From NCBI GenBank assembly GCA_002342415.1, contig DDPY01000045.1, positions 151-9,665 on the forward strand: 9,515 nt of DNA, given 5' to 3'. The DNA comes from Prevotella sp. UBA2456 (GTDB lineage: Bacteria; Bacteroidota; Bacteroidia; Bacteroidales; Bacteroidaceae). Made by a program: the position numbers and the translations under genes. The notes below the pieces were generated by a model. It was given only the letters and a program-made list of their open reading frames with translations. It was not told the origin of the DNA and made no database searches. Below are positions 1-5,693 of this stretch, piece after piece; the stretch's first letter is position 1; every line of letters begins with the position of its first letter.

Positions 1-155
1 TGAAGTTCGGTTCGCTCTTCGACGCTAACCAGACTATGGTCAGCAAGATTGGCGACGGCAACTCTCTCGTTCAGGTTGTTGCTTGGTACGACAATGAGAA
101 CTCTTACACTTCTCAGATGGTTCGCACCATCAAGTACCTCGCTGAGCTGAAATAA
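1..155 (+). CDS. gapA: Type I glyceraldehyde-3-phosphate dehydrogenase, C-terminal fragment
   Basis: This is the last 50 codons of a gene that begins upstream of the window; the frame starts at base 3 and ends with TAA at 153-155. The visible protein contains SLFDANQTMV followed by QVVAWYDNENSYTSQMVRTI. That corresponds to the C-terminal end of the GAPDH catalytic domain, where most family members read WYDNEWGYSNRV. The NENSYTSQMV variant is, from memory, usual in Bacteroidota. The enzyme oxidises glyceraldehyde 3-phosphate to 1,3-bisphosphoglycerate with NAD in cytosolic glycolysis. The catalytic Cys and the NAD-binding half lie outside the window and cannot be checked. A strong terminator follows 22 bases after the stop, so this is the end of its transcript. 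Confidence 0.93.
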   Translation, partial: KFGSLFDANQTMVSKIGDGNSLVQVVAWYDNENSYTSQMVRTIKYLAELK

Positions 156-177
156 TACCTGAGGTATAAAATATTAA

Positions 178-207
178 GCCACTTAGCATTGCTGAGTGGC
201 TTTTTTT
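178..207 (+). terminator. Rho-independent terminator of the GAPDH gene
   Basis: GCCACTTAGC (178-187), loop ATT (188-190) and GCTGAGTGGC (191-200) form a 10-bp stem with one G-U pair. Seven T follow at 201-207. The position just after the GAPDH stop fits. The loop and right arm also supply the TTG of a promoter that reads into miaA, so termination and new initiation are physically overlapped here. Confidence 0.9.
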
Positions 208-218
208 ATGTATCTTTG
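189..218 (+). promoter_or_regulatory. Candidate upstream promoter (P1) of miaA
   Basis: TTG (189-191), exactly 19 bases, then TATCTTTG (211-218) matches the Bacteroidota housekeeping promoter form (-33 TTG and -7 TAnnTTTG). The -33 box sits in the loop and right arm of the GAPDH terminator. The expected start is near 222-225, only a few bases before an in-frame ATG at 229. Transcription start is inferred from the motif alone. Confidence 0.6.
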
Positions 219-271
219 CCATCAAAAGATGGCGAAGATACTGCCGCTCGACAAAAAAAGAAAGTTTTTCT

Positions 272-301
272 TTGTTTTGTTCTCGCTAAATCGTATCTTT
301 G
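272..301 (+). promoter_or_regulatory. Candidate proximal promoter (P2) of miaA
   Basis: TTG (272-274), 19 bases, then TATCTTTG (294-301). The -7 box is identical to that of P1 and the spacing is the same. The predicted start near 305-308 leaves only a few bases before ATG 310 and about 11-14 before ATG 319, so this transcript would be nearly leaderless. I judge this the main miaA promoter because it sits where the family-typical N-terminus begins. Confidence 0.7.
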
Positions 302-309
302 CAGGCAGA

Positions 310-1296
310 ATGCAACAGATGATTACCATACTCGGCCCTACGGCCAGCGGAAAAACCCCTTTGGCTACTGCCTTGGCCTGTGCTCTTCCTGCTTCGCCGG
401 ATGGCAGCGTGGGCGCAGAGATTCTCTCTGCCGACTCGCGTCAGGTGTACCGTCGCATGGACATCGGTACGGGCAAGGACCTTGCCGACTATCATTTGGA
501 GGTCAGCGGTTCTGCTGTCGACGTGCCGTATCATCTTATCGACATTGCCGAGCCGGGTACGAAGTATAACCTGTTTCAGTATCAGCAGGACTTCCGCGAT
601 GCCTATAATAATATAATAGGTAGGGGCAAGCGTCCCATCCTTTGTGGCGGAACCGGTCTCTATATCGAGGCAGTGCTGAAGGGCTACCAGCTGTCGCCCG
701 TACCCCAGAACCCTGACCTGCGGGCCCGTCTGGAGGGTAAGACACTCGAAGAATTGACCCAGATGCTGGAAGAACTGAAAGCCCGGAATGGCTCCCACAT
801 GCACAACACAACGGATGTAGACTCCTGCCAGCGTGCCATCCGCGCCATAGAAATAGAGGAATACAACCTGCACACGCCTACGGAGAAACGTGAGATGCCG
901 CCCATCCCCTCGCTCATCATCGGGGTCAGCATCGATCGCGAGGCGCGGCGTGAGAAGATTACCCGCAGGCTGAAAGCCCGTCTGGAAGAGGGTATGATAG
1001 AGGAGGTGAGGGGACTGCTTCAGGAGGGAATCCCTGCTGACGACCTGATATACTACGGGCTGGAATATAAATATCTGACAGAATATCTTGTGGGCAAGAG
1101 CACCTACGACGAGATGTTCAGTCGTCTCGAGATAGCCATCCACCAGTTTGCCAAGCGGCAGATGACGTGGTTTCGTGGTATGGAGCGTCGCGGCTTCACC
1201 ATCCATTGGATAGATGCCCTCCAGCCTATGGACGTGAAGGTGGACGAGATCCTGAAATTATACAGTAAATCGGAAATCGAAAATATTAAATTGTAA
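310..1296 (+). CDS. miaA: tRNA dimethylallyltransferase (MiaA family)
   Basis: MiaA transfers a dimethylallyl group from DMAPP to N6 of A37 in tRNAs that read codons starting with U. With the start at 310 the protein is 328 residues, near the usual length. The P-loop GPTASGKT is at 9-16, ADSRQVYRRMDIGTGK at 41-56 (D42 is the expected general base), GGTGLY at 113-118, RAIRAIE at 176-181, and KRQMTWFRG near 282-290. GTGKD replaces the more common GTAKP, a form I associate with the second MiaA paralogue of Bacteroidota. The start is uncertain: ATG 319 (MITILGP) is equally good, while ATG 229 and 196 would add residues encoded by promoter P2 and the terminator. A lipid-kinase-like gene follows 18 bases downstream in the same frame, so the two are probably co-transcribed. 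Confidence 0.92.
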   Translation: MQQMITILGPTASGKTPLATALACALPASPDGSVGAEILSADSRQVYRRMDIGTGKDLADYHLEVSGSAVDVPYHLIDIAEPGTKYNLFQYQQDFRDAYNNIIGRGKRPILCGGTGLYIEAVLKGYQLSPVPQNPDLRARLEGKTLEELTQMLEELKARNGSHMHNTTDVDSCQRAIRAIEIEEYNLHTPTEKREMPPIPSLIIGVSIDREARREKITRRLKARLEEGMIEEVRGLLQEGIPADDLIYYGLEYKYLTEYLVGKSTYDEMFSRLEIAIHQFAKRQMTWFRGMERRGFTIHWIDALQPMDVKVDEILKLYSKSEIENIKL

Positions 1297-1314
1297 ATAG
1301 TAAATAATAGAAAA

Positions 1315-2241
1315 TTGGCAAACAGTAAATCAATATGGGGTATTCTCTACTGCCCTAAGAAACATAACGGCAAGCAGCGTGAGAAGATTCAGCGCGTGCT
1401 TGACGAGCGCCATGTGCAGTACGACTTCGTGCAGAGCGAGACCAGCGGCAGTGTGGAGCGCTTGATGAAGATGCTCATTCACAACGGTTATAAGACCATT
1501 GTCGTGGTAGGCGGCGACTCAGCGCTGAACGATGCCGTCAACTGTCTGATGCAGGAGGAGCGCCAGGTGCGCGACGAGATAGCGTTGGGTGTGATTCCCA
1601 ATGGTGTGCTGAACGACTTTGCCCGCTATTGGGACTTCCGTGAGGGCAATCTTGAGCAGACGGTTGACTGGCTCATAAAACACCGTGTGCGCAAGGTCGA
1701 TTTGGGCTGTATCCGCTATCGGAACGAGCACGATGAGCAATGCCACCGCTATTTCCTCAACTGCGTCAATATCGGACTGATAGCCGACGTGATGAACCTG
1801 CGCCGGCAGACGCGCTCACTGTTGGGGTCGAAGACGCTGGCATTCATCGTCTCGCTATTCCTCATGATTTTCCATCGCATGGAGTATAAGATGCATGTGA
1901 AGATCAATAGCGACGTGGTAGACCGTAAGGTGATGACCATGTGTGTCAGCAATGGGCCGGGATACGGACAGACACCCAGTGCGGTGCCCTATAATGGCCT
2001 GCTCGACGTGTCGTTGGTCTATCATGCAGAAGTGCTTCAGGTGTTTGCCGGACTCTGGCTGCTCCTGACGGGGCGTTTCCTCAACCATCGCAGTGTCCAT
2101 CCCTATCGCACCCGTGAAGTCGAGGTCGTTGAGGCGCGTCGTGCGCTTGTCGGGGTCGACGGTCGGTTGTTGGGTTCTCTTGATGGCGGATATCGCATCA
2201 GTGTCGAACAGGAAGTGATCAATTTCCTCATTCCTGATTAA
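1315..2241 (+). CDS. Diacylglycerol-kinase-fold protein (YegS/DgkB/LCB5 family), divergent
   Basis: The 308-residue protein has the layout of the DAGK catalytic fold: an N-terminal segment WGILYCPK (8-15), a nucleotide-binding loop at VVVGGDSALNDAVN (63-76), LGVIPNGVLNDFAR (91-104), and a C-terminal beta domain with GPGYGQTPSAVPYNGLLDV (214-232) and VDGRLL (281-286). The family phosphorylates lipids such as diacylglycerol with ATP at the membrane. Key motifs differ from the consensus: GGDSA for GGDGT, GVLND for GTGND, and DGR for DGE. Substrate and activity are therefore uncertain. No in-frame ATG lies near the 5' end: after the miaA stop the only standard start is TTG 1315, and the next ATG (codon 51) would remove the N-terminal strand. 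No clear Shine-Dalgarno is seen. The gene probably rides on the miaA transcript. Confidence 0.8.
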   Translation: MANSKSIWGILYCPKKHNGKQREKIQRVLDERHVQYDFVQSETSGSVERLMKMLIHNGYKTIVVVGGDSALNDAVNCLMQEERQVRDEIALGVIPNGVLNDFARYWDFREGNLEQTVDWLIKHRVRKVDLGCIRYRNEHDEQCHRYFLNCVNIGLIADVMNLRRQTRSLLGSKTLAFIVSLFLMIFHRMEYKMHVKINSDVVDRKVMTMCVSNGPGYGQTPSAVPYNGLLDVSLVYHAEVLQVFAGLWLLLTGRFLNHRSVHPYRTREVEVVEARRALVGVDGRLLGSLDGGYRISVEQEVINFLIPD

Positions 2242-2267
2242 ATAAATGTGAAATATCTGAAAAAATG

Positions 2268-2300
2268 GGCGTTTTTGAAAAAAAATGCCTTTTTTATTTT
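2268..2300 (+). terminator. Rho-independent terminator after the miaA / lipid-kinase-like pair
   Basis: GGCGTTTTT (2268-2276), loop GAAA (2277-2280) and AAAAATGCC (2281-2289) form a 9-bp stem with one G-U pair. T-rich sequence follows (2290-2300). An A-run just upstream can extend pairing with the T-run, so it may also act in reverse. It lies 27 bases after the stop of the preceding gene and separates it from the glucan operon. Confidence 0.85.
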
Positions 2301-2328
2301 GTAGTACGATTGAAAATGTGTACTTTTG
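2299..2328 (+). promoter_or_regulatory. Promoter of the alpha-glucan operon
   Basis: TTG (2299-2301), 19 bases, then TACTTTTG (2321-2328) fits the Bacteroidota TTG-N19-TAnnTTTG form exactly. The start is expected near 2332, giving an untranslated leader of about 50 bases before the ATG at 2385. The -33 box abuts the T-run of the preceding terminator. No other promoter-like match was noticed between here and the end of the GH57 gene. Confidence 0.75.
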
Positions 2329-2340
2329 AAGGAGATTTTT

Positions 2341-2361
2341 ATGAATCCTAAAACAAAATAA
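2341..2361 (+). other. Possible six-codon leader ORF (MNPKTK)
   Basis: ATG at 2341 opens a six-codon frame ending in TAA at 2359-2361. It is preceded by AAGGAG (2329-2334) at a standard spacing of 6 bases, in a genome region where most genes lack such a site. It ends 23 bases before the debranching-enzyme start and is in a different frame. If transcription begins near 2332, part of the AAGGAG would fall outside the RNA, which weakens the case. Chance occurrence in A-rich sequence is quite possible. Confidence 0.25.
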
Positions 2362-2384
2362 ATAATAATACCTTAAAAGGAACT

Positions 2385-4367
2385 ATGAGTTATTTACGAT
2401 TTGAAAAAGCAGTAATGACCAACTTGGAGGAATCCCTCCGTCGTGAATTGCTTCGGACAAACCGCTCTGGTGCCTACAGTGCTTCCACGCTTGTGGATTG
2501 CAATACGCGTAAGTACCACGGTCTGCTCGTTGTTCCCGTACCCGAGCTCGACGACGAGAATCATGTCTTGCTGTCGTCCTTCGACTGTACGGTTATCCAG
2601 CACGGCGCTGAATTCAACCTCGGACTCCACAAGTATGGGGGCAACAACTTCAGCCCCAAGGGTCACAAGTACATCCGTGAGTTTAGCTGTGATGTCGTTC
2701 CCACCACTATTTATCGTGTGGGAGGCGTAGTATTGAAACGAGAGACCATCTTTCAGACCTACGAGGACCGCATCCTCATCCGCTATACGTTGGAGGATGC
2801 CCATTCGGCCACTACGCTGCGCTTCCGCCCGTTCTTGGCCTTCCGTTCCGTGCGTCAGTTTACTCATGAGAATGCAACCGCTTCGCGTGAGTATCATGAA
2901 GTCGACAACGGTATCAAGACCTGCATGTATGCCGGTTATCCCGACCTCTTCATGCAGTTCAACAAGAAGAACGAGTTTGTGTTCCAGCCCGACTGGTATC
3001 GCGGTATAGAGTATCCGAAGGAGCAGGAGCGCGGCTATGCTTCCAACGAAGACCTCTATGTACCCGGCTATTTCGAACTGAATATCAAGAAGGGCGAAAG
3101 CATCGTCTTCGCTGCCTCTACGAAGGAGATTAAGAGTGCCGGCCTGAAGGCGTTGTTCCAGAAGGAAATGGATCTGCGCCAGCCGCGCGACAACTTCTAT
3201 AACTGTCTGGTAGCCGCTGCCCATCAGTTCCACTTCCGCGACCGTCGCAGCGGCAGCTCACCTGAGCATCTCGACGACAGCGACGACCGCTACCTGTTGG
3301 CCGGTTATCCTTGGTTCAAGGCTCGTGCGCGTGATACGTTTATCGCCCTGCCCGGACTGACGCTGGCCATTGGCGAGCAAGACTATTTCGAGCATGTGAT
3401 GAAGACCGCCGAGAAAGGCTTGCGCGAGATGATGGAAGAAAAGCCTCTGAGTGTCAAAATCTACGAGATCGAGCATCCTGACGTACCCCTGTGGGCTGTC
3501 TGGGCTATCCAGCAGTATGCCAAGGCTGCTGGTCTGGAGAAAGGCTATAAGATGTATGGCAAGCTGGTGAAGGACATCGTGAAGTATGTCATCGCGGACG
3601 GCAATGCCAATATGCGTCTCGACGACAACGGACTGCTCTATGCCAACGGCCGCGACAAGGCCATCACCTGGATGAACTCCACCGCCAACGGCCGTCCCGT
3701 CGTACCCCGCTCAGGTTATATTGTCGAGTTCAATGCCCTGTGGTATAATGCCCTGAAGTTCTGTGCTGCCCTCGAAGCCGAGTTTGGTGACAAGAAGCTG
3801 GCCCAGAAGCTCGAAGAGCGTGCCGAGCTCTGCAAGCAGTCGTTTGTCGAGACCTTCATGAACGAGTATGGCTATCTGCTCGACTATGTCGATGGCAACA
3901 TGATGGACTGGAGCGTACGCCCGAACATGATCTTTGCCGTAGCACTCGACTACTCACCCCTGTCGCAGGACCAGAAGAAAAGTGTGCTCGACATCTGTAC
4001 GCGCGAGCTGCTGACTCCCAAGGGACTGCGCTCGCTGTCGCCCAAGAGCGGCGGCTATAACCCCATGTATGTAGGCCCGCAGACACAGCGCGACTATGCC
4101 TACCATCAGGGTACCGCCTGGCCCTGGCTGGGTGGCTTCTACATGGAGGCCTGCCTGAAGCTCTATAAGCGCACGCGCCTCTCGTTCGTCGAGCGCCAGA
4201 TGGTGGGCTATGAGGACGAGATCAACTATCATGCACTGGGAACCATCAGTGAGCTCTTCGACGGCAACCCGCCGTTCCACGGGCGAGGTGCGATGGCTTT
4301 CGCCATGAATGTGGCCGAGATTCTGCGCACATTGAAGCTCATAGACAAGTATAAGTATCAGAAATAA
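2385..4367 (+). CDS. Glycogen debranching enzyme (amylo-alpha-1,6-glucosidase, GH133 type)
   Basis: The 660-residue protein resembles the archaeal/bacterial type of glycogen debranching enzyme, which hydrolyses alpha-1,6 branch stubs in cytosolic storage glucan. The N-terminal beta domain (about 15-255) includes SGAYSASTLVDCNTRKYHGLLV (28-49). The C-terminal (alpha/alpha)6 domain (about 280-655) includes AGYPWFKARARDTFIALPGL (306-325), TWMNSTANGRPVVPR (428-442), VEFNALWYNAL (447-457), YHQGTAWPW (573-581) and ISELFDG (621-627). Two positions look unusual: N431 where I recall Asp in the WMD motif, and FAMNVAE (639-645) where most relatives read QAWSVAE. E623 is kept. AAAAGG four bases upstream supports ATG 2385, and no signal peptide is seen. 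It is the first gene of a three-gene operon; the glycosyltransferase starts 17 bases downstream. Confidence 0.9.
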   Translation: MSYLRFEKAVMTNLEESLRRELLRTNRSGAYSASTLVDCNTRKYHGLLVVPVPELDDENHVLLSSFDCTVIQHGAEFNLGLHKYGGNNFSPKGHKYIREFSCDVVPTTIYRVGGVVLKRETIFQTYEDRILIRYTLEDAHSATTLRFRPFLAFRSVRQFTHENATASREYHEVDNGIKTCMYAGYPDLFMQFNKKNEFVFQPDWYRGIEYPKEQERGYASNEDLYVPGYFELNIKKGESIVFAASTKEIKSAGLKALFQKEMDLRQPRDNFYNCLVAAAHQFHFRDRRSGSSPEHLDDSDDRYLLAGYPWFKARARDTFIALPGLTLAIGEQDYFEHVMKTAEKGLREMMEEKPLSVKIYEIEHPDVPLWAVWAIQQYAKAAGLEKGYKMYGKLVKDIVKYVIADGNANMRLDDNGLLYANGRDKAITWMNSTANGRPVVPRSGYIVEFNALWYNALKFCAALEAEFGDKKLAQKLEERAELCKQSFVETFMNEYGYLLDYVDGNMMDWSVRPNMIFAVALDYSPLSQDQKKSVLDICTRELLTPKGLRSLSPKSGGYNPMYVGPQTQRDYAYHQGTAWPWLGGFYMEACLKLYKRTRLSFVERQMVGYEDEINYHALGTISELFDGNPPFHGRGAMAFAMNVAEILRTLKLIDKYKYQK

Positions 4368-4371
4368 AAAA

Positions 4372-4377
4372 AGGAGG
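4372..4377 (+). promoter_or_regulatory. Consensus Shine-Dalgarno site of the glycosyltransferase
   Basis: AGGAGG lies seven bases before ATG 4385, in the 17-base gap after the debranching-enzyme stop. It is a full consensus match, which stands out here because miaA, the lipid-kinase-like gene, the GH57 gene and the protease have no such site. It fixes the start and suggests the synthase is translated efficiently and on its own. Confidence 0.8.
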
Positions 4378-4384
4378 AAACGCT

Positions 4385-5656
4385 ATGAAAGTACTAATGT
4401 TTGGATGGGAGTATCCTCCTCACGTATTCGGTGGACTGGCCACCGCTAACTATGGTATCTCACAGGGCCTGCATGCCCAGGGAGATATGGACATCACCCT
4501 CTGTCTGCCCAAGCCTTTCGGCGACGAAGACCGCTCGGCCTGCAACATCGTGGCAATGAACGCGGTGCCCATCGCTTGGCGCGACGTCTCGGCTGACTAT
4601 GTTCGTGAGCGCGTAGGCAACATCATGGATCCTGAGCTCTATTTCCGTCTGCGCGACCATCTCTATGCCGACTTCAACTACATGCACGTTAATGACCTCG
4701 GTGCGATGGAGTTCGCCGGCGGCTATCCCGGCAACCTGCACGAGGAGATCAACAACTACTCCATCATTGCAGGTGTGGTGGCCCGCACGCTCGACTACGA
4801 CATCATCCATGCTCACGACTGGCTTACCTATCCCGCAGGCATCCACGCCAAGCAGGTCAGTGGCAAGCCGCTCTGTATTCATGTCCATGCCACCGACTTC
4901 GACCGCTCACGCGGTAAGGTCAACCCCACCGTCTATTCTATCGAGAAGAACGGTATGGACAATGCCGACTGCATCATGTGTGTATCCGAGCTGACGCGTC
5001 AGACCGTCATCAACCAGTATCATCAGGATCCGCGCAAGTGCTTCACCGTCCACAATGCCGTCTATCCCCTGCCGCAGGAGTATCAGGACATTCCGCGTCC
5101 TGACCATACGGGCAAGGACAAGGTGGTTACCTTCCTCGGACGTATCACCATGCAGAAGGGACCTGAATACTTCGTCGAGGCAGCCAATATGGTCATCCGT
5201 CGCACGCGTAATGTGCGCTTCTGTATGGCTGGTTCTGGCGATATGATGGATGCCATGATTTATCTGGCAGCCGAGCGTGGCATTGCCGACCGCTTCCACT
5301 TCCCGGGATTCATGCGCGGCAAGCAGGTGTACGAGTGCCTGAAGGACTCCGATGTCTACGTCATGCCGTCCGTGTCTGAGCCTTTCGGCATCTCGCCCCT
5401 CGAGGCCATGCAGTGCGGCACTCCCTCTATCATCTCGAAACAGTCGGGATGTGCCGAGATTCTCACCAACTGCATCAAGGTTGACTATTGGGACATCCAC
5501 GCTCTGGCCGATGCCATCTACTCCATCTGTGCCAACGACTCGCTCTTCCAGTATCTGAAAGAGGAAGGAAAGCGCGAGGTCGACCAGATTACATGGGAGA
5601 AGGTGGGTGCCTGGATTGCAACCCTCTACAAGCGTACCCTCGGATGGGAACAGTAA
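4385..5656 (+). CDS. Alpha-glucan (glycogen/starch) synthase-like glycosyltransferase, GT4/GT5 type
   Basis: This 423-residue protein has the GT-B fold signature. The N-terminal acceptor domain opens with KVLMFGWEYPPHVFGGLA (2-19), where G16-G17 match the GGL loop of glycogen synthases. It continues with IIHAHDWLTYPAG (140-152) and CIHVHATDFDRSR (164-176). The C-terminal nucleotide-sugar domain shows FLGRITMQKGPEYF (250-263, R253 and K258 expected to contact phosphate) and SEPFGISPLEAMQCGTP (331-347), a clean E-x7-E pair at E332 and E340. The motifs look intact, so activity is expected. Its place between a debranching enzyme and a GH57 protein points to chain extension of storage glucan from ADP- or UDP-glucose; the donor cannot be told from sequence. 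It has the best ribosome site in the window, AGGAGG at 4372-4377, seven bases before ATG. No glgC or branching-enzyme gene is in view. Confidence 0.87.
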   Translation: MKVLMFGWEYPPHVFGGLATANYGISQGLHAQGDMDITLCLPKPFGDEDRSACNIVAMNAVPIAWRDVSADYVRERVGNIMDPELYFRLRDHLYADFNYMHVNDLGAMEFAGGYPGNLHEEINNYSIIAGVVARTLDYDIIHAHDWLTYPAGIHAKQVSGKPLCIHVHATDFDRSRGKVNPTVYSIEKNGMDNADCIMCVSELTRQTVINQYHQDPRKCFTVHNAVYPLPQEYQDIPRPDHTGKDKVVTFLGRITMQKGPEYFVEAANMVIRRTRNVRFCMAGSGDMMDAMIYLAAERGIADRFHFPGFMRGKQVYECLKDSDVYVMPSVSEPFGISPLEAMQCGTPSIISKQSGCAEILTNCIKVDYWDIHALADAIYSICANDSLFQYLKEEGKREVDQITWEKVGAWIATLYKRTLGWEQ

Positions 5657-5657
5657 T

Positions 5658-5693
5658 AGTTTAAAGTTTTAAAGTTTAAAGTTTAAGGTTTTT
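5658..5693 (+). repeat. Tandem AGTTTAA heptamers directly before the GH57 start
   Basis: AGTTTAA (5658-5664), AGTTTTAA (5665-5672), AGTTTAA (5673-5679) and AGTTTAA (5680-5686) follow one another, then GGTTTTT runs into ATG 5694. The array fills nearly the entire 37-base gap between glycosyltransferase and GH57 gene and contains no Shine-Dalgarno. Copy number could change by slippage and would alter the spacing and structure ahead of the start codon. Confidence 0.85.

Noticed and set aside
196..309. N-terminal extension of miaA back to ATG 196
   Set aside because: ATG 196 sits within the gapA terminator hairpin, upstream of both promoters, and the extra residues encode terminator and promoter DNA. 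ATG 229 is kept only as an alternative tied to P1.
286..1206. 306-codon open frame on the minus strand opposite miaA
   Set aside because: It lies fully antisense to a gene with clear MiaA motifs, shows no recognisable domain or promoter, and is the kind of long antisense frame expected opposite GC-rich coding sequence.
2371..2380. CCTTaaAAGG palindrome before the debranching-enzyme start as an operator
   Set aside because: Only four base pairs of symmetry around two bases, and it contains the AAAAGG ribosome site; too short to support an operator.
2394..3233. 279-codon minus-strand open frame inside the debranching-enzyme gene
   Set aside because: It is antisense to a well-supported GH133 gene, has no domain pattern and no promoter or ribosome site; treated as a shadow.
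4907..5500. 197-codon minus-strand open frame opposite the glycosyltransferase
   Set aside because: The opposite strand has intact GT-B motifs over the same bases; the antisense translation has no recognisable motif.
5658..5693. AGTTTAA array considered as a CRISPR or a recombination site
   Set aside because: Units are seven bases with no spacers, so it is not CRISPR; no inverted repeats or recombinase gene is nearby, so a site-specific inversion element is not supported.
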